Part shown: piece after piece, positions 8,905 to 18,377 of the stretch
How positions within the stretch are numbered: the stretch's first letter is position 1
Layout of the letters: the number at the start of each line of letters is the position of its first letter
Assembly: GCF_000389635.1 (NCBI RefSeq)
Contig: NC_021182.1
Span: 1,860,001 to 1,924,000 of the forward strand
Origin: Clostridium pasteurianum BC1
GTDB taxonomy: Bacteria > Bacillota > Clostridia > Clostridiales > Clostridiaceae
Direction: 5' to 3'
DNA length: 64,000 nt
Translations under genes and position numbers: made by a program
Notes under the pieces: model-generated
What the model was told of the DNA's origin: nothing
The model's database searches: none
The model's input: only the letters and a program-made list of their open reading frames with translations

Positions 8905-10587
8905 TCAGATAGACTCCAGCTGATTACTAGTTCTTACAACATCTACAGAGAGCTTTAAAAGATACAGAAAGGTTAGTACATTTAAAAGCGAAGTAAATAT
9001 AGTTATTGCATTATATAAAATCGAGTTTAAACCATTAAACTGATTGAATAAAACTACATGAGTATTTATATAAATTATTAAAGTAAATAAAGCAGATAAT
9101 AATAGTAATCTTTTATCTTCAGCATATATATATGCTAAAATTGAAATAATAACAGCTGCAAACATATATCTTTCATGCATTCCTACAGAAAAATTAAAAA
9201 CACCTACAACTTGAATGAGGGCCGCAATGTATACATAAGATCCATTTTTAGCTTTTATATATACAAAACCTGAGAAAAGTGTAATGAGTACAATGAAAAA
9301 CATCCCCCAGGTGTGGTAACTGAATATAAACATAGTTGTTGTATCCTTAGTCATATTTGCTCCAATTAAACCAAAAAAATTAAAGGCGTTATCAGAAGCA
9401 TAAGGATATTCCCCTATGGTATTTTTGTAAAGATTAAAAATCCAGATTACATTTCCGTTGCTTATAGAAAATGGCAATATGATAATTAATGCGGTTATTA
9501 ATGCTGGTAATACACAATATAAAATACTTTTTAAATTTTTTCTTCTTATAAGTTCAAACAGAAGAAGGGGAAGAAGTATTATTCCCTGGGGCTTCATGAG
9601 TACTGCCACTGTAAATAAAATGGAGGAAAATATAAGCCTATTTTCAGACAATAAGAATACTGAAAGTATAACTATAAAAGCAAAGAGTGAATCTGTCTGT
9701 CCCCAAAGAGTTGAGTTTATTAAAACAGCTGGATTAAAGATGTAAAAAGTACTTAATAGTATGGCAAGTTCTTTTGAGATACGTTTGTTTGCTGTTTTAT
9801 ATATGAAATAAGCAGATAAAATGTCTGCAATTATAGAAGGTATTTTAAGCAGCAGATAATAATATTTACTAAGCACAGGCATGCTGGCAAGCTTTCCGAT
9901 TATAGATAAAATGTAAATATATACAGGTGGATAATCTATTGAAGAGCCATTGCCATATACTGTGAGAAGATTATTTGCAGCTAGAGTGGCCCATCTTTTA
10001 TATAGATTAATATCAAAAGGTTGTCCATCTATAAGTAATCCAAAATAAATACGCAATAGAATACCTATTACAATTGTACCTGATATAAGTGTACAAACAT
10101 CTGAATTTTTAAATTTTACTTTCTTACGAACTAAAATTAGATATGCTGATACAAATAATATAAAAAACAATATACAATAAGCTATAAATACAGGAGAATA
10201 TTTACTATTTAAATTATTGTTATTTCCATAGGCACTATTCATATTTCCATTTCTGGGATTCCCATATTGGTTATTACCAGTATGGGATGTATTAAATTCT
10301 CCTCTTGGTGGTTTGAAATTTTCCCCATTAGGCTGTGTTCTTGAATCAGCTATATTAGGTTGATTTTTTTGATATTCTGCATTGGCTTGATTTTTTGAAT
10401 TATTTATATCCTGATAGTTTTTAAAATTATTATCTCTTTTAAAGGAACTAGTAAATCTAGAATTTTGTCCGAATGTATTGGAAGCAGTATTACCATAATT
10501 TAATATGGCGTAAATACATAAGCATCCTAATAAAATAGTTATGAGTACTATAACTATTTTTAATAAGTTATTTTTGATGAATTTCAT
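8905..10587 (-). CDS. GT-C family membrane glycosyltransferase with low-complexity insert
   Basis: A 560-residue multi-pass protein of the Gpi18/PIG-M-like GT-C class, which moves sugars from lipid-linked donors on the outside of the membrane. Residues about 10-30 form TM1. Residues about 33-130 are an Asn/Gln-rich, low-complexity extracytoplasmic stretch; then come about ten further helices. Family-like sites are FDINLYKRWA (acidic residue after a membrane helix), YPPVYIYILS, LWGQTDSLFA and MHERYMFAA. It is divergent from a second GT-C protein at 11039, and both carry low-complexity Asn/Gly inserts, suggesting one exopolysaccharide or wall-glycan pathway. The acceptor is unknown. Confidence 0.75.
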   Translation of the reverse strand: MKFIKNNLLKIVIVLITILLGCLCIYAILNYGNTASNTFGQNSRFTSSFKRDNNFKNYQDINNSKNQANAEYQKNQPNIADSRTQPNGENFKPPRGEFNTSHTGNNQYGNPRNGNMNSAYGNNNNLNSKYSPVFIAYCILFFILFVSAYLILVRKKVKFKNSDVCTLISGTIVIGILLRIYFGLLIDGQPFDINLYKRWATLAANNLLTVYGNGSSIDYPPVYIYILSIIGKLASMPVLSKYYYLLLKIPSIIADILSAYFIYKTANKRISKELAILLSTFYIFNPAVLINSTLWGQTDSLFAFIVILSVFLLSENRLIFSSILFTVAVLMKPQGIILLPLLLFELIRRKNLKSILYCVLPALITALIIILPFSISNGNVIWIFNLYKNTIGEYPYASDNAFNFFGLIGANMTKDTTTMFIFSYHTWGMFFIVLITLFSGFVYIKAKNGSYVYIAALIQVVGVFNFSVGMHERYMFAAVIISILAYIYAEDKRLLLLSALFTLIIYINTHVVLFNQFNGLNSILYNAITIFTSLLNVLTFLYLLKLSVDVVRTSNQLESI

Positions 10588-10805
10588 GATGAGGCCTCCT
10601 TATATAATTCCTATTAATAAGTATAGACAGAAATTATTGAATTAGTATGAAAAATTTATGTGAATTTTGTGTGATACATTTTTTAAATTTTAATCACATA
10701 AAGTTCACATAAACTTTTGATATTTATCCAGTAAAACTTAAGTATAATTTTCACATAGGCATTAGATGAGAAATGTGTATTAAACATTGATGGATATTTT
10801 TATAT

Positions 10806-10978
10806 GATGACTAGCCGCTGTAACATTTCCGCCGCACTCTGTGAAAGCGATTCACACAAAATTAAAGATTTTGGTTCTCTGCTTTTCTTTAAGGGGGGGA
10901 TAACAGCGGCACGTCCCTAGATAATTCATCTAAACTGAGTGGGAGAAACAAACTCCCACTCAGTAAGATTCATTGATG
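10806..10978 (+). promoter_or_regulatory. Structured leader element, copy 1 (riboswitch-like)
   Basis: GATGA (10806-10810) can pair with TCATC (10926-10930), CTAG (10811-10814) with CTAG (10917-10920), and CCGCTGT (10815-10821) with ACAGCGG (10903-10909). A small hairpin GTGAA/TTCAC (10841-10855) lies inside. A separate 12-bp perfect stem follows (10934-10945 with 10953-10964). The conserved single-stranded block CACGTCC lies at 10910-10916. The same layout with compensatory base changes recurs at 21555, upstream of tcdA. No U-run follows the last stem, so control may not be simple termination. The rest of the 10588-11038 gap shows nothing else but a ribosome site. Confidence 0.65.
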
Positions 10979-11038
10979 ATTATGCCTTGTAAAAATAATT
11001 GTTACTTATAGTATATAAGAAGGAAGGGAAAATATTAA

Positions 11039-13408
11039 ATGAAAAAAATAAAATTTACGAAAGAAACAATTGCACTAATAGTAATTATATTAATATCTGC
11101 CATATTGAATTTTGTTAACTTAGGTATAGAAGGATATAGTAATTCTTACTATACTTCAGCTGTAAAGAGTATGACCATGAGCCTTAAAAATTTCTTCTTT
11201 GTAGCTTTTGATCCAGCTGGCTTTGTAACTATTGATAAGCCTCCTGTGGGTTTTTGGTTTCAGGCAATATCTGCTAAGATATTTGGATTTAATGGAGTAA
11301 GCATATTGCTTCCGTCAGCATTAGCAAGCGTAATATCGGTTATATTGATATACAAAATTGTTAAAAGAGCCTTTGGAAGCATAGCGGGATTAATTTCAGC
11401 GTTATTTCTTGCCATAACACCTGTTTTTGTAGCAGTTAGTAGAAATAATACCATAGACAATATACTTATACTGTTTTTATTATTGGCATGTTGGATGCTT
11501 TCCATTGCAGCAGAAAAGGGGAAGTTTAAATATATCATATTAAGTATGATACTTGTAGGTGTAGGATTTAATGTAAAGATGCTTCAGGCTTATCTTGTAG
11601 TCCCAGCTATATATATAACATATCTTCTAGCTACTACAATTTCCATAAAGAGAAGGATTATTAATATTGTAGCTGGAACCGTTGTACTGTTAGCAGTTTC
11701 ACTGTCCTGGGCAATGGTGGTTGATTCCGTACCTACCTCCAGTAGACCTTATATAGACAGCAGTACAAATAATACTGTACTGGAACTTATAATTGGTCAT
11801 AATGGAGCTGAAAGATTTTCTCTCAGCAGTTCTGATAATGGCAATGGTGGAGGAGGTGCTCCAGGAGGGATGCCGAGACAAGGTCAATCAGATGGAGGTT
11901 CTCAGAGAGGTGGATTTAATGGAAATTTTAAGGACATGCCGGGAAATCCACCAAGTGGCAATGGAAGCAGTACAAGTTCCTCAGGTCAAAGTGACAATAG
12001 TCAGACTGACACTAGCCAGAGTCAGAATGAAGGCAATAACGGCAATTTTGGCGGATTTAATGGTGGGACAGGAAATGGACAAAATCCAGGAGGATTTGGA
12101 GGTGGCCCCAATGGTGGTGAACAGGGAAGAGGATCATCAGGAGGAGGTTCATCACAACTTCAAGGTGCTTTTGGTGGAGAAACAGCCTCAGGTCTTACAA
12201 GACTATTTTCTAAAAACATACTTTCAGATCAGATAGTTTGGTTTATACCATTAGCTGTAATAGGATTTATAGCAGCAGCTATTAGGGAAAAGTTAAAATT
12301 TAAACTGGATAATAAGAGGAAGCAGTCTTTAGCATTGTGGTTCCTTTGGTTTTTACCAGAATTCATATATTTCAGCTTTAATAAAGGAACATTCCATTCC
12401 TATTATTTAACAATGTTAGCACCACCAATAGCGGCTTTAGCGGGAATAGGAATTACTTCTATGTGGAAGCTGTATAAAGAGGGCGGACGGAAAGCTTGGT
12501 TCTTACCAGTAGCCTTGATAGTTAATGGCGCAGTTCACTTACTTATGTTATACTATTTCATTAATTCATCTAATATTATAAAAATATTAATAATATTAGT
12601 ATCGATTTTAAGTATTATACCAGCTATAATACTTAGTATGTTGAATGTATTAAATAAAGAAAAAGTAAATATTGAGGAAAGGGAAAAAAATTGGAGTCTG
12701 AACAATAGATTTAATTTAAAGAAAACTCTGGTATCATTATCCATAGTTGGTCTTTTAATAACTCCCTTTGTTGGATCTTCTGCTGTTTTAACTACTAAAT
12801 TGAATGGATCTTTTCCAGCAGCGGGTTTAGAACTGTTATCAAGTAATAATCAGCAGGGACCAGGTGCTGGCGGTTTTCAAGGCCAAGGTATGACAGCTTC
12901 TAATGGAGATACGAAGCTTATAGAACTTTTACAGAAAAATAAAACAGCTAAGCAAAAGTATTTGCTTGTGGTTTCAAATTCTAATTCCGCGGCGGATATA
13001 ATAATCAACACAGGGGAACCTGTAATGTCACTTGGTGGTTTCCTTGGCAATAATAAGGCAATTACTTTGGAGCAATTCAAGAAACTGGTTGTTAATGGAG
13101 AAGTAAGGTACGTAATGGTAGGTGGCATGGGGCAGGGTAATGGAAGCAGCGAAATAATGAATTGGGTTAAACAAAATGGTAAACTTGTTTCTTCAAGTGA
13201 ATATAGTGACTCAAGTAGAGCGCAAACAAATGCAGACAATAATATATCAAGTACAACTAATTCACAGGCATCAGTGGATAATACAAATACTACTGAAAAT
13301 AATGAGGCTGCTGGGAATGAAGAGAGTAATGCTATGGATAATAGGAGAGGTGGAAATTTATCACAGCAACTTTATGATTTAAAATCATATACTGACTCCA
13401 ATAATTAA
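11039..13408 (+). CDS. PMT/ArnT-like glycosyltransferase with Gly/Asn-rich insert
   Basis: A 789-residue GT-C enzyme of the PMT_2 type, expected to use polyprenyl-linked sugars outside the membrane. The N-terminal half has the family sites GIEGYSNSYYTSAVKSM, TIDKPPVGFWFQ (Asp/Glu region plus KPP) and VSRNNTIDNILILF within about seven helices. Residues about 265-385 are a Gly/Asn/Ser/Gln-rich insert, then more helices, then an extracytoplasmic C-terminal domain (about residues 590-700) ending in a Ser/Asn-rich tail. The gene is divergent from the 8905-10587 GT-C protein. A structured leader (10806-10978) lies 60 nt upstream. The insert could be a disordered wall spacer. Confidence 0.82.
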   Translation: MKKIKFTKETIALIVIILISAILNFVNLGIEGYSNSYYTSAVKSMTMSLKNFFFVAFDPAGFVTIDKPPVGFWFQAISAKIFGFNGVSILLPSALASVISVILIYKIVKRAFGSIAGLISALFLAITPVFVAVSRNNTIDNILILFLLLACWMLSIAAEKGKFKYIILSMILVGVGFNVKMLQAYLVVPAIYITYLLATTISIKRRIINIVAGTVVLLAVSLSWAMVVDSVPTSSRPYIDSSTNNTVLELIIGHNGAERFSLSSSDNGNGGGGAPGGMPRQGQSDGGSQRGGFNGNFKDMPGNPPSGNGSSTSSSGQSDNSQTDTSQSQNEGNNGNFGGFNGGTGNGQNPGGFGGGPNGGEQGRGSSGGGSSQLQGAFGGETASGLTRLFSKNILSDQIVWFIPLAVIGFIAAAIREKLKFKLDNKRKQSLALWFLWFLPEFIYFSFNKGTFHSYYLTMLAPPIAALAGIGITSMWKLYKEGGRKAWFLPVALIVNGAVHLLMLYYFINSSNIIKILIILVSILSIIPAIILSMLNVLNKEKVNIEEREKNWSLNNRFNLKKTLVSLSIVGLLITPFVGSSAVLTTKLNGSFPAAGLELLSSNNQQGPGAGGFQGQGMTASNGDTKLIELLQKNKTAKQKYLLVVSNSNSAADIIINTGEPVMSLGGFLGNNKAITLEQFKKLVVNGEVRYVMVGGMGQGNGSSEIMNWVKQNGKLVSSSEYSDSSRAQTNADNNISSTTNSQASVDNTNTTENNEAAGNEESNAMDNRRGGNLSQQLYDLKSYTDSNN

Positions 13409-13488
13409 TATAGTTGTTAGGATATAGTTTTCTAAGTAAGTATAAATATTGATATTTTCTAATTTGGAGTAAAACTAGAGTATAATTA

Positions 13489-13519
13489 ACTGAGGAGGAA
13501 AAACAGCTTTCTTCTCAGT
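13489..13519 (+). repeat. Intergenic hairpin
   Basis: ACTGAGGAGGAAA (13489-13501) pairs with TTTCTTCTCAGT (13508-13519). No T-run follows. The ACTGAG...CTCAGT arms resemble the last stem of the leader at 10934-10964. It may be a weak terminator or part of the next gene's leader. Confidence 0.45.
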
Positions 13520-13624
13520 AATGTTTATGATAAAATATTTGTGAAACTTGTAGTTATCATTTAATAAGTCAGTAAGTATATTTACTTTTTGATGTACAAG
13601 AGAAAGGGGTATGTAAAAATTAAC

Positions 13625-14665
13625 ATGATAAAAAAAATACTAAAGATTATATTAAAATTTTCAGTATCAATTTCAATATTGCTTTGCGCATTTATGGTAT
13701 TAGTTTTTTATTGTAATTTAGGTCCTTTTAACAAGCTGAGAACTTTATGGGTAACTACTGCTATGACTACATTTAAGCATCAATGGTTAGCTACCGATTT
13801 TATATCCAGTACCGAGATAAATAGAATTTTAAATTCAAACAGAGTTGTAGCTACAAATGATAAGACAAGTACTGGCGAAAGTGCAGCAAAGAATAATTTA
13901 TCCGAAAAAAGCTATAATACTTATGACAATATGGTAGTAAAAGCAAGTAGTTTTAGTACTTCTGATACAATATCTGTAATTAATATTAACGAAAATAATT
14001 ATACAGGTAAGCTTATGATTGTGGATAATCCCAAGAGGGTAGAACTGGCAACTATAGATAAATTCAGCTTGAATATCAAGGGAGATAAGTTATTGGAATT
14101 AGCACAGAATAATTATGCGGTGGCTGCTATAAATGCTAGTGCATTTATAGATCCAAATGGTACGGGTAATGGAGGTGTACCTATGGGTATCGTGGTGAAA
14201 AATGGTAAAGTAATATATAATGATACTTCAGGTGCTTTTAATATAGTAGGATTTGATTATAGTGGAAGATTGATTACTGGACAATTTACATTAGAGGACG
14301 TAGCTAAAAGTAATATAAAGGATGCTGTTTCCTTTGGACCTGCATTAATTATAAATGGTAAGCCTGTTACAATAGAAGGAGATGGTGGTTCTGGTCTTCA
14401 GCCAAGAACTGCAATTGGACAAACTGTGGATGGAAAGGTTTTGCTTCTGGAAATTGATGGAAGACAACCTCTTTACAGTGTTGGTGATTCTATAAAAGAT
14501 ATACAAGATATAATGGTGAGATATGGCGCTATCAATGCTTCAAATCTAGATGGTGGCTCCTCTACAGCTATGTATTACAATGGTGAAATTATAAATAAAC
14601 CCTGTGGACCATTGGGAAGTACAGGCGGAAGATATCTTCCCACAGCTTTTTTAGTAACTAAATAG
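13625..14665 (+). CDS. NAGPA-domain phosphodiester glycosidase-like exported protein
   Basis: A protein of about 346 residues with an N-terminal membrane anchor (IILKFSVSISILLCAFMVLVF), then a C-terminal domain of the NAGPA family (phosphodiester glycosidase/exopolysaccharide-associated). Visible family motifs are AAINASAFIDPNGTGNGG, GDGGSGLQPRTAIG, and NASNLDGGSSTAMYYNGE near the C-terminus. The protein should sit outside the membrane and act on a glycan or sugar phosphodiester. It follows the PMT-like transferase by about 215 bp, consistent with a surface polysaccharide role. ATG 13625 gives a normal membrane-anchor N-terminus, with AAAGGGG 15 nt upstream; an in-frame ATG at 13592 lacks a ribosome site. 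Confidence 0.82.
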   Translation: MIKKILKIILKFSVSISILLCAFMVLVFYCNLGPFNKLRTLWVTTAMTTFKHQWLATDFISSTEINRILNSNRVVATNDKTSTGESAAKNNLSEKSYNTYDNMVVKASSFSTSDTISVININENNYTGKLMIVDNPKRVELATIDKFSLNIKGDKLLELAQNNYAVAAINASAFIDPNGTGNGGVPMGIVVKNGKVIYNDTSGAFNIVGFDYSGRLITGQFTLEDVAKSNIKDAVSFGPALIINGKPVTIEGDGGSGLQPRTAIGQTVDGKVLLLEIDGRQPLYSVGDSIKDIQDIMVRYGAINASNLDGGSSTAMYYNGEIINKPCGPLGSTGGRYLPTAFLVTK

Positions 14666-14682
14666 TGTAGAGAAGTTGTTTT

Positions 14683-14717
14683 AATCCTATAAATAAATTT
14701 ATTTATAGGATTTTATT
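14683..14717 (+). terminator. Palindromic terminator
   Basis: A perfect 30-nt palindrome (14683-14712) followed by a T-rich tract closes the NAGPA gene. Confidence 0.75.
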
Positions 14718-14769
14718 TATTTCTTATTTAATAAATAATTCATCAGATTTCTGGAAATTTTTAATTATA

Positions 14770-14831
14770 TTGTATAAAAAAGATTTGATATTTTTTATAC
14801 AATAAAAAATAAGTATGCTTAAAGGCATACT
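14770..14831 (-). terminator. Two hairpins at the end of the Spo0E gene
   Basis: AGTATGC (14812-14818) pairs with GCATACT (14825-14831); read on the minus strand it is followed by a T-rich run, as expected for termination of the Spo0E gene. A second perfect 12-bp stem (14770-14781 with 14791-14802) lies just beyond. Confidence 0.65.
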
Positions 14832-14886
14832 CAATATATAATATATAATAAAATATAAAATGCAATCAAAAAATCATTTAAAATAA

Positions 14887-15063
14887 TTAAGCTACCTTCT
14901 GTAACAATTTTCGTGCATTATGATATTTAACTAATAGCCTGTCTAATTTCTGACTGTAAGAAACAACTTTATCATCAGTAAGAGACTTGTAAAGTATAAG
15001 TTGATAAAGCTTATTTCTTAGTTCATCTATTTCAGCAATTAAAAGTTCCAAATTAGAATCCAT
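14887..15063 (-). CDS. Spo0E-family aspartyl-phosphate phosphatase
   Basis: A 58-residue protein. The N-terminal half is helical (LELLIAEIDELRNKLYQLI); the second helix holds SQKLDRLLVKYH, the SQxLDxLI signature of Spo0E-like phosphatases. These remove phosphate from the response regulator Spo0A and delay sporulation. The start ATG (15063-15061) has an AGGAGGG 6 nt upstream on the minus strand. It is monocistronic and is followed by the terminators at 14770-14831. Confidence 0.88.
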   Translation of the reverse strand: MDSNLELLIAEIDELRNKLYQLILYKSLTDDKVVSYSQKLDRLLVKYHNARKLLQKVA

Positions 15064-15731
15064 ATTAAACCCTCCTTATTTCAAACTACCCCTTATTTTT
15101 TGATTGCAAATTTATTTTACCAAATTATACATCACATGTAAATTCATTTTAACAGTCATTATAGAACATAAATCTACACCTATTGGCAACTTACACCTAT
15201 TTTCAAAGTTTTATTTAAATTTACTGTTTTTTACATTTGTTCAAACGTGTTGAAAAAAGCTATTTGTTATAATATGTAAATGGCGGAATGTGTCATTTAT
15301 TTTTATAAATTATTATAATTATTGAAAGTTGTTTTCAATAACAATTGTGTTATAATATTTATGTTAAATAGGTTGTTTGGTACAGCATATATAATTTATT
15401 TTAGATATATATGATACAATAAATTACCTATTTAAATAAAATAATTATTTTATTTAAATAGCATCCATTAGATATTATAAATTAAAAGTACAATTTTAAC
15501 TAAAGTTTATATATTATTGGACAGTTAGTCAAGTTTTATACTTTTTTATATTATTAGAATATATTAAAATCTTTATATAGGATAAAGCATTTAAAATATA
15601 GCTGGTAAACAGGACATATGCAAAGAAATAGCAGATCAAAGAAAGAGATGTAGAAGTATTTACGTATTGATTAGTTATTTCTTTATATATGTCTAAATTT
15701 AAGGACAAAATAAAATTTAGGAGGTACATTT
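15064..15731. other. Long non-coding region before glpX
   Basis: 668 bp between the divergent Spo0E gene and glpX. It is AT-rich and contains TTGTTT then TATAAT at 16-nt spacing near 15330-15360 as a possible sigma-A promoter, and the palindrome noted separately. A 66-codon minus-strand frame at 15529-15729 has no ribosome site and is not counted as a gene. Confidence 0.5.
15428..15461. repeat. 34-bp perfect palindrome upstream of glpX
   Basis: Starts CTATTTAAATAAAATAA and continues as its own reverse complement, centre between 15444 and 15445. There is no loop, so it could be an operator for a dimeric regulator, a cruciform, or a hairpin in a long glpX leader. Confidence 0.6.
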
Positions 15732-16703
15732 ATGTTAAACATGGATCTAACAATGGCTCTTGTTAGAGTAACTGAAGCTGCTGCTATAAGATCGGCAAAA
15801 TTTATGGGTAGAGGAGATAAAATAGGTGCAGATCAAGCTGCTGTAGATGGTATGGAAAAAGCTTTTGAATTAATGCCAGTGAGAGGAACAGTTGTAATTG
15901 GCGAAGGAGAACTTGATAATGCACCTATGCTTTATATAGGTCAAAAAGTTGGAATGAATGAAGACTATATGCCTGAAATGGATATAGCAGTTGATCCATT
16001 AGATGGAACAATTTTAATTGCAAAAGGATCACCTAATGCTATTGCAGTTGTTGCTATGGGACCCAAAGGAAGTCTTCTTCATGCACCGGATATGTATATG
16101 AAGAAAATAGCAGTAGGACCTGGAGCTAAAGGTGCAATAGATATAGATAAAAGTGTTGCTGAAAATGTAATAAGTGTGGCAAAAGCACTTAAAAAAGATG
16201 TAACAGAATTAACTGTAGTGGTTCAAGAAAGAGAAAGACATGATTACATAGTTCAGGAAGCTAGAGATATTGGTGCTAGAGTTAGGTTATTTGGAGAAGG
16301 AGACGTGGCTACCATACTTGCTTGTGGATTTGAGGAAACAGGAATAGATTTATTTATGGGAATCGGTGGTGCACCAGAAGGAGTTATTGCAGCAGCAGCT
16401 ATAAAATGCATGGGAGGAGAAATGCAGGCACGACTTATGCCTCATAGTGAAGAAGAAAAAATAAGATGCAAATCTATGGGCATTGATGATGTGAATAAAA
16501 TATTAACTATAGATGATTTGGCAAAATCGGATGAAGTTCTATTTGCAGCTACAGGTATAACTGAATGTGATCTATTAAAGGGTGTTGTATATTTAAAAAA
16601 TGAAATTGCCATTACCCATTCAATTGTTATGAGTTCTAAAACTGGTGTAATAAGATTTGTTGAGGGAAGACATGACTTGAATAAAAGTAAATTAGTAATA
16701 TAA
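15732..16703 (+). CDS. glpX: Fructose-1,6-bisphosphatase class II
   Basis: A 323-residue GlpX enzyme that hydrolyses fructose-1,6-bisphosphate to fructose-6-phosphate in gluconeogenesis. Family motifs are VTEAAAIRSAKFMGRGDK, the metal site region VIGEGELDNAPML, VDPLDGT, LHAPDMYM, RVRLFGEGD and GIGGAPEGVIAAAAI. The usual VDPLEGTN is VDPLDGTI here: Asp replaces Glu next to the metal-binding Asp loop, a small deviation. The AGGAGG ribosome site is well placed. It is followed 36 bp later by hprK, so gluconeogenesis and carbon control genes are paired. Confidence 0.93.
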   Translation: MLNMDLTMALVRVTEAAAIRSAKFMGRGDKIGADQAAVDGMEKAFELMPVRGTVVIGEGELDNAPMLYIGQKVGMNEDYMPEMDIAVDPLDGTILIAKGSPNAIAVVAMGPKGSLLHAPDMYMKKIAVGPGAKGAIDIDKSVAENVISVAKALKKDVTELTVVVQERERHDYIVQEARDIGARVRLFGEGDVATILACGFEETGIDLFMGIGGAPEGVIAAAAIKCMGGEMQARLMPHSEEEKIRCKSMGIDDVNKILTIDDLAKSDEVLFAATGITECDLLKGVVYLKNEIAITHSIVMSSKTGVIRFVEGRHDLNKSKLVI

Positions 16704-16739
16704 TAGTATTATTATATGTGGGAAAGGCGTGATGGAACA

Positions 16740-17651
16740 ATGCCTGTTAAGGTTAAGACTTTGGTTGAAGATTTGGGCTTGGAAGTAATTATTAGTGGAC
16801 CAGAAGAAGCTGAGGTTTGCTTAAGTGATATAAATAGACCTGGGCTACAATTTGCTGGATTTTACAGTTATTTTGCCAATGAAAGAATACAGATTGTGGG
16901 AAAAACAGAATGGAGTTTTCTAGACGAAATGAGATCCGAGATTAGAAAGAAGAGACTAAAGAAATTTTTCCAGTTTGAAACTCCTTGTATAATCATAGCA
17001 AGAAATCTTACACCTCATGAGGAATTTATAGAAGAAGCTACAAGACGTAATGCGTGGCTCATTAGAGCAAGTAGTACTACTACCAGATTTATAAGTAAGG
17101 TTATGAATTATTTAGATGATAAGCTTGCACCAGAAACCAGAATGCATGGAGTTTTAGTAGATGTATATGGCTTTGGTATACTTATTACAGGTGAAAGCGG
17201 TATAGGTAAAAGTGAAACTGCTTTAGAACTAATAAAAAGAGGACATAGACTCATAGCTGATGATGCAGTTGACATTAAAGCTATTGAGGGTGTGCTTCAT
17301 GGCAAATCTCCTTTTATAACCTCTGGTATGCTAGAGGTTAGGGGAATGGGCATAATAGATGTACCAGCTTTGTATGGACTTAGCTCAGTTCTGGAAACAA
17401 AAACTATTGATTTAGTTATGTATTTAGAACAATGGAAAGAGGGAAAAGATTATGACAGACTTGGTATAGATAACGAGTGTATAGAAATTTTAAATGTACC
17501 TGTAAGGAAAATGACTTTGCCAATAAGACCTGGTAGAAATTTAGCTGTTATAATTGAAGCTGCTGCCGCAAATTATAGATATGCACTTAGCTGCAAAGTA
17601 TCTCCGGTAGAAACAATTAATCAGAGAATGGATGTGGGTGGAGACGAATAA
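16740..17651 (+). CDS. hprK: HPr kinase/phosphorylase
   Basis: A 303-residue bifunctional enzyme that phosphorylates or dephosphorylates Ser46 of HPr, the master signal of carbon catabolite control in low-GC Firmicutes. The N-terminal domain begins VKVKTLVEDLGLEVI; the kinase domain has the P-loop GESGIGKS (residues 151-158), the catalytic LIADDAVDI and the signature ITSGMLEVRGMGIIDVPALYG. An earlier in-frame ATG at 16716 lacks a ribosome site; MPVKVKTL at 16740 matches the family's N-terminus. The gene overlaps the next one. Confidence 0.93.
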   Translation: MPVKVKTLVEDLGLEVIISGPEEAEVCLSDINRPGLQFAGFYSYFANERIQIVGKTEWSFLDEMRSEIRKKRLKKFFQFETPCIIIARNLTPHEEFIEEATRRNAWLIRASSTTTRFISKVMNYLDDKLAPETRMHGVLVDVYGFGILITGESGIGKSETALELIKRGHRLIADDAVDIKAIEGVLHGKSPFITSGMLEVRGMGIIDVPALYGLSSVLETKTIDLVMYLEQWKEGKDYDRLGIDNECIEILNVPVRKMTLPIRPGRNLAVIIEAAAANYRYALSCKVSPVETINQRMDVGGDE

Positions 17652-18216
17652 TACTAAAAGTAAATTTAGAGATTATATAGCTAAAAAAAGGGAAGTACTG
17701 TCCTTAGTAGAAAAAAAAGCAATGGATAATGCCATATATGAAACTATAATTAATAGCGGTGAATTTATAAATGCAAAAGTAATATTTATTTATATCAGCT
17801 TTGACAAGGAAGTGGACACACGTAATATAATTAAGTATGCTATTGCTTCTGGTAAAGAAGTATGTGTACCAAGAGTTATTAGCAGATTAAAGGGTATGAG
17901 AGCACTTAAAATAAACAGTTTGGATGAACTTGAAATAAGTAATTACGGAATTTTGGAACCAAAAGAGAATTCAGAGGAAGTATTTGTAGAAAATATGGAT
18001 TTGGCTGTAATTCCAGGTTTGGCATTTGATTTGCAAGGTGGAAGAATTGGTTATGGTGGTGGTTTTTATGATCGATTTTTTTCAAATGCAGATATAAATA
18101 TAAAAAAAATAGCCTTAGCCTATGAATTTCAAATATTGGAGGGAATCCCTTTAGAAGATCATGATATAGCTATTGACGCTATAATAACTGAAAATGGTTG
18201 TAAAAATATTAGATAA
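17632..18216 (+). CDS. 5-formyltetrahydrofolate cyclo-ligase
   Basis: A 194-residue enzyme that converts 5-formyl-THF to 5,10-methenyl-THF with ATP. The C-terminal signature GRIGYGGGFYDRFF is diagnostic, and the N-terminal KFRDYIAKKREVLS holds the basic ATP-binding residues. The start overlaps the end of hprK by 20 bp (ATG 17632; GTG 17638 also possible), so translation is coupled. It recycles folates, relevant for an acetogen-like one-carbon metabolism, but nothing here proves acetogenesis. Confidence 0.9.
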   Translation: MWVETNNTKSKFRDYIAKKREVLSLVEKKAMDNAIYETIINSGEFINAKVIFIYISFDKEVDTRNIIKYAIASGKEVCVPRVISRLKGMRALKINSLDELEISNYGILEPKENSEEVFVENMDLAVIPGLAFDLQGGRIGYGGGFYDRFFSNADINIKKIALAYEFQILEGIPLEDHDIAIDAIITENGCKNIR

Positions 18217-18377
18217 GGCATATGAAAATAAATAGACTAGCATACTGACTAGTTATTTATTTGAATGTACTTAGCATATATGAAAAGAAAGAATAAATTA
18301 AATATATTAGTATAATATATTTATTAGTTGCTTTTTTGAATATGTGAAAATAATTATCTTATTTAGGAGGGAAAACC

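Noticed and set aside
10806-10978. Known riboswitch classes (c-di-GMP, ydaO, M-box, SAM, FMN, TPP, lysine)
   Set aside because: None of the core motifs that I know for these classes is present; left as unassigned.
11793-12236. 147-codon frame inside the PMT-like gene
   Set aside because: It is a by-product of the repetitive Gly/Asn-coding DNA; the main frame has the conserved membrane and catalytic motifs.
15529-15729. 66-codon minus-strand frame before glpX
   Set aside because: Hydrophobic but without a ribosome site, and it runs into the glpX ribosome site; chance frame in AT-rich DNA.
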